DNA of 64,000 bases, taken from Streptomyces antnestii. GTDB taxonomy: Bacteria; Actinomycetota; Actinomycetes; Streptomycetales; Streptomycetaceae. Under the pieces are notes generated by a model. It ran no database searches. It saw only the letters and a program-made list of their open reading frames with translations, and had not been told where the DNA came from. The stretch spans positions 1 to 64,000 of the forward strand of contig NZ_RZYA01000029.1 of assembly GCF_004005495.1 (NCBI RefSeq). Reading direction: 5' to 3'. Below, piece after piece: positions 25,409 to 34,006 of the stretch. The translations under genes were made by a program, and so were the position numbers. Positions within the stretch are counted from its first letter, which is position 1, and each line of letters begins with the position of its first letter.

Positions 25409-26455
25409 TCAGTGGAGTTCCGCTGGAGTGCGGCTGAAGCGCGGGGCCACCGCGGCGGGACCGCTTCCCCGTGCCTGGTGGTGCGGATGGGACGCGGCCT
25501 CGGCGGCGCTCAGCACGGGTGTCACGCACGCCTCCGTCCCCTCGAAATGCCGTGCCCAGTCGTCGCGCCCGCGGCCGGCGAAGCGGTTCGCGAACTCCCG
25601 TCGCAGGGCAGGCCAGTTGAGCGGGTCGTCGCGGTCGGGCAGCGCCGCCGCGTCGAGTCCGAGGCCGTGCACCAGGGCCGTGTAGAAGCGCTCCTCCAGG
25701 GCGCCGACCGCGACGTACCCGCCGTCGGCGCAGGCGTAGCAGGTGTAGAACGGGGCGCCGCCGTCGAGGAGGTTCGTGCCGCGCTCGTGGCGCCACTGTC
25801 CGGCCGACCGCATGCCGACGAGCATGCCGAGCATCGCGCCGACCCCGTCCACGATCGCGGCGTCGACGACCCGGCCGGCCCCGGTCGACCCGCGTTCGTA
25901 CAGGGCCGCGAGGACGCCGGCGAGGAGGAACATGGAGCCGCCGCCGAAGTCGCCCAGGAAGTTCACCGGGACGACGGGCGGGCCGCCGGCCTCCCCGATC
26001 GCGTCCAGGGCGCCGGTCAGGGCGAGGTAGTTGATGTCGTGACCCGGCGCCGCGGCGAGCGGCCCGTCCTGGCCCCAGCCCGTCATCCGGGCGTAGACCA
26101 GGGCCGGGTTGCGCCCGAGGCACACGTCGGGCCCGATGCCGAGGCGCTCGGCGACGCCCGGCCGGAAGCCCTCGACCAGGACGTCGGAGCTCTCCACGAG
26201 TGCCAGGAGTTCCGTGACGTCGTCGGGGTTCTTGAGGTCCAGGGCGATGCGGCCGCGGCCCCGGTCGAGTTCGCGGTGCCACTGTTCGAAGGAGCGCCGG
26301 CCGTCGGCGCGGTCGACGCGGATCACCTCCGCGCCGAGGTCGGCGAGGATCATGCAGGCGAAGGGCACCGGCCCGATCGCCGCGAGTTCGACCACCCGCA
26401 GGCCGCTCAACGGACCGGTCCCGCAGGACCGTCCCTCTGTCGTCGCCATTCCCAT
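25409..26455 (-). CDS. CaiB/BaiF-family protein, alpha-methylacyl-CoA racemase type
   Basis: 348 residues, class III CoA-transferase fold. The motif GHDINYLALTG and the later NFLGDFGGGSM are diagnostic of the alpha-methylacyl-CoA racemase subgroup, with catalytic His/Asp in GHD and LGD, rather than formyl-CoA transferases. Racemases of this type epimerise 2-methylacyl-CoAs such as 2-methylbutyryl-CoA. In this cluster that would set the configuration of a branched starter. The mRNA is predicted to be leaderless, supporting ATG 26455 as the start. A CoA-transferase function cannot be excluded. Confidence 0.85.
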   Translation of the reverse strand: MGMATTEGRSCGTGPLSGLRVVELAAIGPVPFACMILADLGAEVIRVDRADGRRSFEQWHRELDRGRGRIALDLKNPDDVTELLALVESSDVLVEGFRPGVAERLGIGPDVCLGRNPALVYARMTGWGQDGPLAAAPGHDINYLALTGALDAIGEAGGPPVVPVNFLGDFGGGSMFLLAGVLAALYERGSTGAGRVVDAAIVDGVGAMLGMLVGMRSAGQWRHERGTNLLDGGAPFYTCYACADGGYVAVGALEERFYTALVHGLGLDAAALPDRDDPLNWPALRREFANRFAGRGRDDWARHFEGTEACVTPVLSAAEAASHPHHQARGSGPAAVAPRFSRTPAELH

Positions 26456-26462
26456 CCCGGGA

Positions 26463-26505
26463 GGCTAAGGAGCGGGTGCCGGAGCGCGGCTCGCGTCCCG
26501 CTGGA
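26463..26505 (-). promoter_or_regulatory. Candidate SARP operator and leaderless promoter of the racemase-like gene
   Basis: Minus-strand heptamers TCCAGCG (26505-26499), GCGAGCC (26494-26488) and TCCGGCA (26483-26477) are spaced by 11. Then come an 8-base spacer and TTAGCC (26468-26463), a plausible -10. Seven bases separate it from ATG 26455. The 135-base intergenic region is shared with the divergent P450 gene, whose own plus-strand promoter I could not place. Confidence 0.55.
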
Positions 26506-26590
26506 GCGCGCCCGGCGGCGGCTCCACCTGTGCCCGAGCGCCCGCTGGCACCGTGCTCCGGCAACCGCTGTCTGTGAGGAAGGATTCGCT

Positions 26591-27817
26591 GTGACCACCA
26601 GTGCCACGGAGCAGGCCGCCACGGAGGCGGAGACCAAGACCTTTCCGTATGCGCGGCAGTGCCCGTTCACGCCCCCGAAGGAGTACGGGGAGATCGTCGA
26701 GAAGGACGTCTCCCAGGTCACGCTCAAGGGATCCGGCCTGCGCATCTGGACGATCGCCGGTTACGAGACCATTCGCAGCCTGCTGACCGACCCGCGCGTC
26801 AGCGCGTCCCGCAAGCACGACAACTTCCCCTTCTACTTCATCGCCCCGCCGGAGTACCGCACCGAGACGTCGTTCATCGGCTACGACGGCAAGGAGCACA
26901 GCGACACGCGCCGCAAGGCCGCCCTGACGTTCACCAGCCGGCAGGTGCGGCGGCTGCGGCCGCGGATCGAGGAGATCGTCGACGACCACCTCGACAAACT
27001 GCTCGCGAGCACGCCCGTCGTGGACTTCCACCACGCGTTCTCGCTGCCCGTGCCGATGACGGTCATCTGTGAACTCCTCGGGATCCCGCAGGACCGGCAC
27101 GAGTTCTTCATCAAGCACGGCACGGCGCTGCTCGGCGGCCACAGCTCCACGGAGGAGCGGCAGGCGGCCATCGTCGAGGTGAACGCGTATGTCAGCGACC
27201 TCATCCAGCTGAAGAAGCGCGAGCCCGGCGAGGACCTGCTGAGCCGCGCGATGGCCGACTACGAGGCGTCCGGCGAGGAGTACACCGACCGCGACCTGTT
27301 CAACATGGTGCGGCTGCTGATGAACGGCGGCCACGAGACGACCGCGAGCCAGATCTCGCTCGGCACGGCCTGCCTCCTGGAGAACCCCGACCAGCTGCAA
27401 CTCCTGCTGTCGGACCCGTCGTTGGTCAAGCCGGCCGTCGAGGAGCTGGTGCGGTTCGCGACGATCGGTGACACCGCGGTGCCCCGGGTCGCCCTGGAGG
27501 ACATCGAGATCGGCGGCCAGGTCATCCGCAAGGGCGACGGCATCCTGTGCCTCGGTCTCGCGGCCAACCGCGACCCGGAGGTCTTCCCCGAGCCGGAGAA
27601 GCTCGACATCACCCGCGGCAGCCGCAAGCACCTCGGCTTCGGGCACGGCGTGCACCACTGCATCGGCGCGGACCTCGCCCGCCTGGAGCTGGAGATCGTG
27701 TGGAGCAAGCTGTTCCAGCGCATCCCCACCCTCCAGCTCGCCAAGCCCTTCCTGGAGATACCCCGGAAGGAGGGGGCCGTGATCTACGGGCTGTGGGAGC
27801 TGCCCGTCAAGTGGTGA
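26591..27817 (+). CDS. Cytochrome P450 (first of four)
   Basis: 408 residues, typical bacterial class I P450. The oxygen-binding I-helix reads NGGHETTAS (Glu-Thr pair rather than Asp-Thr), and the heme-thiolate loop is FGHGVHHCIGADLAR. The ExxR pair is kept upstream of the Cys loop. GTG 26591 follows GAGGAAGGA. A soluble monooxygenase for polyketide tailoring is expected, with electrons from the ferredoxin/reductase pair at 43806-45424. The substrate is unknown. It is less similar to the two paralogous P450s at 39422 and 46057. Confidence 0.93.
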   Translation: MTTSATEQAATEAETKTFPYARQCPFTPPKEYGEIVEKDVSQVTLKGSGLRIWTIAGYETIRSLLTDPRVSASRKHDNFPFYFIAPPEYRTETSFIGYDGKEHSDTRRKAALTFTSRQVRRLRPRIEEIVDDHLDKLLASTPVVDFHHAFSLPVPMTVICELLGIPQDRHEFFIKHGTALLGGHSSTEERQAAIVEVNAYVSDLIQLKKREPGEDLLSRAMADYEASGEEYTDRDLFNMVRLLMNGGHETTASQISLGTACLLENPDQLQLLLSDPSLVKPAVEELVRFATIGDTAVPRVALEDIEIGGQVIRKGDGILCLGLAANRDPEVFPEPEKLDITRGSRKHLGFGHGVHHCIGADLARLELEIVWSKLFQRIPTLQLAKPFLEIPRKEGAVIYGLWELPVKW

Positions 27818-27843
27818 GCCCCGTGACAGGGCCGGCGGCGAGT

Positions 27844-27875
27844 TCGACTCGCGCTCGAGCCGCCGTCCGTAGCGT
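27844..27875 (+). promoter_or_regulatory. Candidate SARP operator and promoter of the epoxide hydrolase operon
   Basis: TCGACTC (27844-27850) and TCGAGCC (27855-27861) are 11 bases apart. The 8-base spacer GCCGTCCG follows, then TAGCGT (27870-27875) as -10 box. This is the best match in the window to the classic SARP arrangement. The same spacer sequence recurs at the P450 promoter at 47361-47403. It should drive the epoxide hydrolase, P450 and MDR genes. Confidence 0.7.
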
Positions 27876-27923
27876 GACGTCCGACGCCGCAGTCCCGGCT
27901 CCGGCAGCCCAGGAGGAAGACGC

Positions 27924-29045
27924 ATGAGCACCGCAGTGACGCCCTTCCGCGTCGAGTTCCCCGAGACGGACCTCGCCGACCTGCGCGAGCGGCTGTCCCG
28001 GACCCGCTGGCCCGAGAAGGAGACCGTCGACGACTGGTCGCAGGGGGTCCCGGCGGGCTACCTCCGGGACCTGGCCGGGTACTGGCAGTCGGCGTACGAC
28101 TGGCGGGCTACCGAGGCGCGGCTGAACGCGCTGCCGCAGTTCCGCACCGAGATCGACGGGCTCGGCATCCACTTCCTGCACGTCCGGTCCCCGCACCCGC
28201 AGGCCAGGCCGCTGCTGCTCAGCCACGGCTGGCCGGGCTCCGTAGTCGAGTTCCTGGACATCGTCGGCCCGCTCACGGACCCCGAGGACCCGGCCGACGC
28301 CTTCCACGTGGTCTGCCCGTCGCTGCCGGGCTTCGGCTTCAGCGACAAGCCCCGCGACACCGGCTGGACCGTGGAACGCACCGCCGCCGCCTGGGCGGAA
28401 CTGATGAGCCGGCTCGGCTACGAGCGGTTCGCGGCCCACGGCACCGACTGGGGGTCCTTCCTCACCGCCATCCTGGGCGAGACCGTCCCGGAGCGGCTGA
28501 TCGGCATCCATGTCGCGATGCCCTTCGCGCGCCCGCCGCAGGAGCAGGTGGCGCTCGACGAGCGCGACCTCGCCGGCCTCGCCGCGCTCAAGGACTTCCA
28601 GGCGAACGAGGGCGCGTACTCCGTACTGCAGGCCACCCGCCCGCAGACCCTCGGGTACGGTCTGGCCGACTCGCCCGTCGGTCAGCTGGCCTGGATGATC
28701 GAGAAGTACTGGGCCTGGAGCGATCACGACGGTGACGTGGAGAAGGTCATCCCGCGCGACCGGCTGCTCGACGCGGTGACGCTCGCCTGGCTGGCCGGGA
28801 CCGGCGCCTCGTCGGCGCGGATCTACTGGGAGAGCCACAACAAGATGGCGCTCGGCCGCGTCGACGTGCCCACCGCCTGTGCCGTCTTCCCCAAGGACGC
28901 CCGGATGCCGCGCGCCTGGTGCGAGCACCGCTTCACCGATCTGCGCCGCTGGACCGACCACGAGAGCGGCGGCCACTTCCCGGCTCTGGAGCAGCCCGAG
29001 CTGCTTGTCGGTGAACTGCGCTCGTTCTTCGGCACGTTGGCCTGA
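27924..29045 (+). CDS. Epoxide hydrolase-like alpha/beta-hydrolase (EHN family)
   Basis: 373 residues. An N-terminal EHN segment (~5-110) precedes the alpha/beta-hydrolase core. The oxyanion motif is HGWPGS, the nucleophile elbow is HGTDWGS with catalytic Asp (typical of epoxide hydrolases rather than Ser esterases), and the C-terminal His lies in GGHFPALE. The enzyme should open an epoxide to a diol or steer epoxide-triggered cyclisation. Coupled with the DNA glycosylase at 31477 it hints that the product or an intermediate carries an epoxide. AGGAGG lies before ATG 27924. Confidence 0.9.
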   Translation: MSTAVTPFRVEFPETDLADLRERLSRTRWPEKETVDDWSQGVPAGYLRDLAGYWQSAYDWRATEARLNALPQFRTEIDGLGIHFLHVRSPHPQARPLLLSHGWPGSVVEFLDIVGPLTDPEDPADAFHVVCPSLPGFGFSDKPRDTGWTVERTAAAWAELMSRLGYERFAAHGTDWGSFLTAILGETVPERLIGIHVAMPFARPPQEQVALDERDLAGLAALKDFQANEGAYSVLQATRPQTLGYGLADSPVGQLAWMIEKYWAWSDHDGDVEKVIPRDRLLDAVTLAWLAGTGASSARIYWESHNKMALGRVDVPTACAVFPKDARMPRAWCEHRFTDLRRWTDHESGGHFPALEQPELLVGELRSFFGTLA

Positions 29046-29092
29046 ATCCCGAACTCCTTACCGCTGATCCCTGATTTCCGGAGGCACTGCCC

Positions 29093-30367
29093 ATGACCGC
29101 CCGAACAACCGGGGTGAGTGAAGAACTGCCCGAATTCCCGTTCCCGGGTACGAGTTACCGGGGCCCCGACCCGATCTTCACGCGGCTGCGTGCGGACCGT
29201 CCCGTCGTGCGGGTGCGGTGGAGCGGCGGCGGTCATGCCTGGCTGGTGACGCGCCACGAGGACATCAGGGCGGTGCTCGACGACACCCGGTTCAGCCGGG
29301 CCGCGTCGTACGCGCCGGACGCCCCGAAGTTCAGCGGCCTGTTCCAGGCGCCGCCCGGGATGATCATCTCGCTCGACCCGCCGGACCACACCCGGCTGCG
29401 GGTGCTCGCCGAGCAGGCGTTCTCCCCGGCCCGGATCGCGGGCATGCGGCCGCGGGTGCGCGAGCTTGCGGGCCGGCTCCTCGACGCCCTGGAGAAGGAG
29501 CCGGCGGACGGCCCGGTCGACCTCGTCGAGGGTTTCGCCGCCCCGCTCGCCATGGGCGTCATCTGTGAGCTGCTCGGCGTGCCGGAGAAGGACCGCGACC
29601 AGTTCCTGACCTGGGTACGCCAGTTCGCCGACGTCTCCGGGCCCGAGGAACTCGCCGTCGAGGGCCGCGAGAACCTCGGGGCGTACATCGCGGGCCTGGT
29701 GGCGGGCAAGCAGGCGCAGCCGGCCGACGACGTGCTGTCCGACCTGATCACCGCCCGCGACGGCGAGGACCGGCTCGGCTTCGAGGAGCTCGTCGGGCTC
29801 GGCTACACCCTGCTGGGCGGCGGGTTCGACTCGGCGGCCGGTCAGATATCCAACTTCGTCCTGACGCTCCTGGACCGCCACCTCGACGTGTGGGCGCGGC
29901 TCGGCGAGCACCCCGAGGACGTACCCGCCGCCCTGGAGGAGCTGCTGCGGACGGTCAACCTGACCGGCAACGACACCTCGGGGCTGCCGCGCATCGCCAC
30001 CGAGGACGTGACGATCGGCGGGACGACGATCCCGGCCGGGGACGCCGTGTTCCTCTCGTTCGCCTCCGCCAACCGCGACTCCGCCGTGTTCGCCGACCCG
30101 GAGGCCGTGGACTTCGGCCGCGCGGACAACCCGCACCTGGCCTTCGGCTACGGCATCCACCACTGCCTGGGCGCGCCGCTGGCCCGGGTCGAACTCGCCG
30201 TCGCGCTGGAGGAGTTGACCCGACGCTTCCCGGGCGCCCGGCTCGCCGTACCCGAGAGCGAGCTGCTCTGGCGGGCCGGCGACGTGAACCACAACCTGGT
30301 CAGCCTTCCCGTCCACCTGAGCAAGAACACCGCGAGCGAGAGCACCGTGAGTAGGAGCACCGTATGA
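29093..30367 (+). CDS. Cytochrome P450 (second of four)
   Basis: 424 residues. The heme loop is FGYGIHHCLGAPLAR. The I-helix reads GGGFDSAAGQ, where the usual Thr of the acid-alcohol pair is replaced by Ser. ATG 29093 is preceded by GGAGG; the stop overlaps the next gene's start (ATGA), implying a coupled operon. A C-terminal Ser/Thr-rich tail (SKNTASESTVS) follows the last strand. Reaction unknown; hydroxylation or epoxidation of the polyketide is the family expectation. Confidence 0.93.
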   Translation: MTARTTGVSEELPEFPFPGTSYRGPDPIFTRLRADRPVVRVRWSGGGHAWLVTRHEDIRAVLDDTRFSRAASYAPDAPKFSGLFQAPPGMIISLDPPDHTRLRVLAEQAFSPARIAGMRPRVRELAGRLLDALEKEPADGPVDLVEGFAAPLAMGVICELLGVPEKDRDQFLTWVRQFADVSGPEELAVEGRENLGAYIAGLVAGKQAQPADDVLSDLITARDGEDRLGFEELVGLGYTLLGGGFDSAAGQISNFVLTLLDRHLDVWARLGEHPEDVPAALEELLRTVNLTGNDTSGLPRIATEDVTIGGTTIPAGDAVFLSFASANRDSAVFADPEAVDFGRADNPHLAFGYGIHHCLGAPLARVELAVALEELTRRFPGARLAVPESELLWRAGDVNHNLVSLPVHLSKNTASESTVSRSTV

Positions 30368-31386
30368 GCAGCGTCGAGCTTCCCGCCGTCAGCAGGGAGG
30401 TCCGCCTCGCGGCCTACCCCGACGGCGAAGTGACCCTGGACCACTTCGAGTTCGGCGAGTCGGAGCTCGCGGCGCCCGCCGCGGGCGAGGTCGTCGTGCG
30501 CAACGACTGGATGACGCTCGGGTCCGTGGCCCGCGACCAGATGAACCCCGACACGAAGCTGCCGATCCCGGTCTTCCAGCCGGGCGTCGCGATGTGGGGC
30601 CGCACCGTCGGCACGGTCGTCGCATCGAACAGCGACACGCTCGCCGTCGGCGACCTCGTGGAGCACTTCTCGGGCTGGCGGGAGTACGCGACCGGGGACG
30701 CCCACGGATTCTTCAAGCGCGACCGCGCGCTGCTGCCGGGCCCTGAGTATTTCCTGTCCCAGGGGCCCACCGCGTGGCACGGCATGGTCGGCACGGCCGG
30801 CGTCACCGAGGGCGACACGGTGTTCGTGTCGGGTGCGACCAACGGCGTCGGCGCGCTGGCCGGGCAGATAGCCAAGCTCAAGGGCGCCAAGCGGGTCATC
30901 GGCAGCACCGGCTCCAAGGAGAAGATCGACTTCCTGGTCGGCGAGCTGGGCTTCGACGCCGCCTTCGACTACCACGAGGGCCCGGTCGCCGAGCAGTTGG
31001 CGGAACTGGCGCCCGACGGCCTCGACGTGGTCTTCGACAACGTCGGCGGCGAACAGTTCGAGGCCGCGGTGCAGGTCGCGTCCCGCGGGGCCCGCTTCGC
31101 GCTGTGCGGCGCGCTTTCGGGGCAGCACGGCTCGAGTGACGGCGGCGCTCCGCGCCTTCAGCTGATGTCGGCGATCACCAAGGACCTGACGCTGCGCGGG
31201 TTCGCGACGCTGCACACCCCGGACCAGATCGAGGAGTGGAACGCCCAGTTCGGCACCTGGCTGCGGGAGGAGCGCATCGTCTTCCCGCACACGGTCGTCG
31301 AGGGCGGGGTCGCGGAGCTGCCGACGGCGTTCGTCGCGCTGCTCGACCGCAAGTACAGCGGCACGGTGCTGGTGAGAATGAGCTGA
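30364..31386 (+). CDS. Zinc-independent NADPH-dependent MDR oxidoreductase
   Basis: 340 residues of the medium-chain dehydrogenase/reductase superfamily, leukotriene B4 dehydrogenase/CurA-like branch. The GroES-like N-terminus carries no zinc ligands. The Rossmann motif is SGATNGVGALAGQ, followed by GSTGSKEK and a VFDNVGG segment. Members reduce enone double bonds with NADPH. It is cotranslated with the preceding P450 and followed by a strong terminator. In this cluster an enoyl or enone reduction of an intermediate is a fair guess. Confidence 0.88.
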   Translation: MSSVELPAVSREVRLAAYPDGEVTLDHFEFGESELAAPAAGEVVVRNDWMTLGSVARDQMNPDTKLPIPVFQPGVAMWGRTVGTVVASNSDTLAVGDLVEHFSGWREYATGDAHGFFKRDRALLPGPEYFLSQGPTAWHGMVGTAGVTEGDTVFVSGATNGVGALAGQIAKLKGAKRVIGSTGSKEKIDFLVGELGFDAAFDYHEGPVAEQLAELAPDGLDVVFDNVGGEQFEAAVQVASRGARFALCGALSGQHGSSDGGAPRLQLMSAITKDLTLRGFATLHTPDQIEEWNAQFGTWLREERIVFPHTVVEGGVAELPTAFVALLDRKYSGTVLVRMS

Positions 31387-31404
31387 GCGAGGTTCGGTCA
31401 GCCG

Positions 31405-31439
31405 CGGTGGTGCCCCGGACCCGGTCCGGGGCACCACCG
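31405..31439 (+). terminator. Strong hairpin terminator after the MDR gene
   Basis: Perfect 17-base arms 31405-31421 and 31423-31439 around a minimal loop, followed by TGTTTTC. It lies 19 bases after the MDR stop and 38 bases before the DNA glycosylase gene. Confidence 0.85.
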
Positions 31440-31476
31440 TGTTTTCGTGGAGACGACTTGAGGAAAGGAACCCCCA

Positions 31477-32595
31477 GTGGCGACAGGAGAGGTGACAGGA
31501 GACGTGCCGGTGCTTGACCGGCGGGCGCTCAACCGCAGCCTGCTGGCCCGGCAGTTGCTGCTCGAACGGACACAGAGGACGGCCGCGGAGGTGGTCGGGC
31601 ATCTGGTGGGCATGCAGGCTCAGGCGCCCAACCCGCCCTACGTCGGCCTGTGGACGCGGATCGCCGGCTTCCGTATCGAGGACCTGGCCGCTCTCGTCAG
31701 GGAACGTGAAGTGGTCCGTATCGCGCTGATGAGGGGCACGATCCATCTGGTGACGGCCGGCGACTGCCTGGCGCTGCGCCCCGTGCTCGACGCCTCCCTG
31801 CGCCAGGGCCTCAAGGGCACGTTCGGCCGCAAGCTCGAAGGGCTCGACACCGCGAAGGTGGCCGCGGAGGGCCGGGAGCTGGTCGAACGGGAGCCGCTGA
31901 CGCTGGGCGGGATCGGGAGCCTGCTCGCGGAGCGGTGGCCCGACCGGGACCCCTTCGCCCTCGCCAACGTGGTCCGCACCCTGGTGCCGCTCGTGCAGGT
32001 GCCGCCGCGCGGCCTGTGGGGCGAGAGCGGCCAGGCCGTGCACACGACCGCCGAGGCGTGGCTCGGGCAGCCGCTCGCGGACAGCTCGTCGCCGGACGCC
32101 ATGGTCGAGCGCTACTTGGCGGCTTTCGGGCCCGCCTCGGTCAGGGACGTCCAGGCCTGGTCCGGCATGACCCGGCTCGCCGAGTCCGTGCAGCGGCTCC
32201 GGCCGCGTCTGCGGACGTTCCGCGACGAGAACGGGGTGGAGCTGTTCGACCTGCCCGACGCCCCGCGGCCCGGCCCGGACACGCCCGTCCCGGTGCGCTT
32301 CCTGCCGGACTTCGACAACATCCTGCTGTCGCACGCCGACCGCGGCCGCATCATCACCGAGGAGCAGCGCAAGCTGGTCTTCACCCGCAACGGCCTGATC
32401 AAGCCGACCTTCCTCGTCGACGGCTTCGTGCGGGGCATGTGGCGTATCGAGCAGAAGCGCAAGGAGGCGGTGCTCGTCATGGAGCCGTTCGGCCCGCTGG
32501 CCCGCAAGGACCGCGACGCGCTCGCCGAGGAGGCGGGCGCGCTGCTCGCGTTCGCGGCGGCGTCCGCCACGTCGCGTGACGTCCGCTTCGACTGA
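31477..32595 (+). CDS. AlkZ/YcaQ-family (HTH_42) DNA glycosylase, probable self-resistance protein
   Basis: 372 residues of the winged-helix HTH_42 superfamily. The N-terminal region has the catalytic-type motif GMQAQAP with Gln47 and Gln49, the QxQ signature of AlkZ-like enzymes that excise bulky N7-guanine adducts (azinomycin AlkZ; trioxacarcin TxnU2/TxnU4). Three tandem winged-helix regions extend to ~330. It should act on chromosomal DNA in the producer. GTG 31477 is preceded by GAGGAAAGGAA. It stands alone between two hairpin terminators, so it may have its own promoter in 31440-31470 or rely on read-through. It is the strongest clue that the product alkylates DNA. Confidence 0.9.
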   Translation: MATGEVTGDVPVLDRRALNRSLLARQLLLERTQRTAAEVVGHLVGMQAQAPNPPYVGLWTRIAGFRIEDLAALVREREVVRIALMRGTIHLVTAGDCLALRPVLDASLRQGLKGTFGRKLEGLDTAKVAAEGRELVEREPLTLGGIGSLLAERWPDRDPFALANVVRTLVPLVQVPPRGLWGESGQAVHTTAEAWLGQPLADSSSPDAMVERYLAAFGPASVRDVQAWSGMTRLAESVQRLRPRLRTFRDENGVELFDLPDAPRPGPDTPVPVRFLPDFDNILLSHADRGRIITEEQRKLVFTRNGLIKPTFLVDGFVRGMWRIEQKRKEAVLVMEPFGPLARKDRDALAEEAGALLAFAAASATSRDVRFD

Positions 32596-32597
32596 GC

Positions 32598-32651
32598 CAC
32601 GGACACGGCGGGGGAGAGACCGCCCTCGGCCTCTCCCCCGCCGTGTCCGTG
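32598..32651. terminator. Bidirectional terminator between convergent genes
   Basis: Perfect 21-base inverted repeat (32598-32618 and 32631-32651) with a 12-base loop. It lies between the stops of the DNA glycosylase (plus) and the KASIII gene (minus) and serves both. No poly-T tract, as is usual in Streptomyces. Confidence 0.88.
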
Positions 32652-32652
32652 C

Positions 32653-33696
32653 TCAGTTCGCCCAGTCCGGGACGTCGAGGATCTCCAGGACGGTCGTGGT
32701 CCAGACGTAGCCGGCGCCGGCCGCCTGGAGGACGACGAGGTCCCCGGGCTTCGGGTCGCCCGTCTCCATCACGCGGTTGAGGCCGAGGACCGGGTCGGCG
32801 GTCCCGACCATGCCCGTCGACAGGCCCCACTCGTGGGTCGTGCGGTCCCGGTCGACGCCGAGCAGGCCGTAGAGACCGTGGGTCACGATGGAGAGCGCCA
32901 GGTTCTGGTGCAGGAAGAACCGGACGTCGGACAGCTCCACCTCGGCCTCGTGCAGCGCCTGCTTCATGGACAGCTGCACGCTGGAGGAGATCTTCTCGAT
33001 CGCGTCGTCGAAGTCCATGTCCTCGGCGAGGAGGTAGTCCGACTTGCGTTCGCTGACGCCGACCGGCGCGCCGCCCGAGAACGGGGCGTCGGTCCAGCTC
33101 GCGCCGCTGCGGCCCATCGGTTCGAGCGACGGGTCCGCGTGCGAGTAGGTGGCGCGGACCCGGGCGAAGCCGCCGCGGGAGGACAGGACGAGGGCGGCCG
33201 CGCCGTCACCGTCGACGTTCTGCTCGTCCGAGCCCCACCGGTCGATGTAGGGCATCCGGAAGGCGTCGCCGCCGGTGATGAGGGCGGCGGTGACGTCGGG
33301 GCGCGAGGTCACGTACGAGGCGGCGACCTCGAAGGCGGCCAGCATGCCGTTGCAGCCCTGCTTGATCTCGAAGGCCGGTCCGCTGCCGCCGACCGTCTCG
33401 CGCTGCACGAAGCTGGCGGGCGTCCAGAAGTCGAGGCCCTGGTGGCCTATGTAGCTGTGCAGGACGAGCCCGAACTCGTCGTGTCCGTGCCCCGACCTGG
33501 CCACCGCACGGCGTCCCGCCTCGGCCGCCATCGTGGGGCCCGTCTCGTGGTCGGCGGCGATGTGGACCGAGCGGAATCCGTTCAGGGACTGCTTCTGCTC
33601 CGTGTAGCGGCCCGCGGCGATCGCCTCCTGCGCGGTCTCGATCCGCTCGGGCAGGTAGCCGCCCACTCCGGCGACGTACAGGTTGTTCCAGCGCAT
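32653..33696 (-). CDS. KASIII-family enzyme with intact Cys
   Basis: 347 residues, FabH-like thiolase fold. The nucleophile Cys115 lies in IKQGCNGML; the catalytic His lies in FFLHQNLAL; the C-terminal loop is QAAGAGYVW. It is clearly homologous to the Ser-type protein at 20648-21700 but retains the cysteine. It follows the NRPS-type carrier gene by 13 bases, so it may condense or transfer an acyl or aminoacyl group held on that carrier. ATG 33696 is preceded by AAGGAG. Confidence 0.88.
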   Translation of the reverse strand: MRWNNLYVAGVGGYLPERIETAQEAIAAGRYTEQKQSLNGFRSVHIAADHETGPTMAAEAGRRAVARSGHGHDEFGLVLHSYIGHQGLDFWTPASFVQRETVGGSGPAFEIKQGCNGMLAAFEVAASYVTSRPDVTAALITGGDAFRMPYIDRWGSDEQNVDGDGAAALVLSSRGGFARVRATYSHADPSLEPMGRSGASWTDAPFSGGAPVGVSERKSDYLLAEDMDFDDAIEKISSSVQLSMKQALHEAEVELSDVRFFLHQNLALSIVTHGLYGLLGVDRDRTTHEWGLSTGMVGTADPVLGLNRVMETGDPKPGDLVVLQAAGAGYVWTTTVLEILDVPDWAN

Positions 33697-33709
33697 GTGA
33701 GTGTCTCCT

Positions 33710-34006
33710 TCAGGCCGCGTGCAGGTAGGCGGCGAGGGTGGCGGGGGTGGGTACCTGGTAGATGCGGCGCACCGGGACCTTGACGCCGAAGGCCTCCTGG
33801 ACGCGCCGGGTCAGCTTGGACGCCAGGAGCGAGTGCCCGCCCAGGTCGAAGAAGCTGTCGTCCGCGTCCACGTCCGGCATGCCGAGCACCTCCGCGAACA
33901 GCAGCCGCAGTTCGTTCTCCCACTGCGTTACGGTCATCGGGGCCTCCGTCGTCTCGCGCGTCTGCGGGGTGGGGTGGTCGTGCGCCGGGGGCTGAGCGGT
34001 CGTCAT
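33710..34006 (-). CDS. Peptidyl/acyl carrier protein (NRPS-type)
   Basis: 98 residues. The phosphopantetheine motif FFDLGGHSLLASKL is of peptidyl-carrier type (GGHS) rather than the DSL type of the PKS ACP. Residues 1-25 are a disordered Pro/Thr-rich lead-in. ATG 34006 overlaps the flavoprotein stop as ATGA and is preceded by GGAGG. It is probably loaded by the stand-alone adenylation enzyme at 36418-37938 and worked on by the flavoprotein and KASIII encoded on either side. Confidence 0.92.
   Translation of the reverse strand: MTTAQPPAHDHPTPQTRETTEAPMTVTQWENELRLLFAEVLGMPDVDADDSFFDLGGHSLLASKLTRRVQEAFGVKVPVRRIYQVPTPATLAAYLHAA

Noticed and set aside
23513..26590. Upstream extension of the P450 frame (start near 23513)
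   Set aside because: It runs antisense to the MFS and racemase genes with no recognisable sequence; GTG 26591 has a good ribosome site and fits P450 length.
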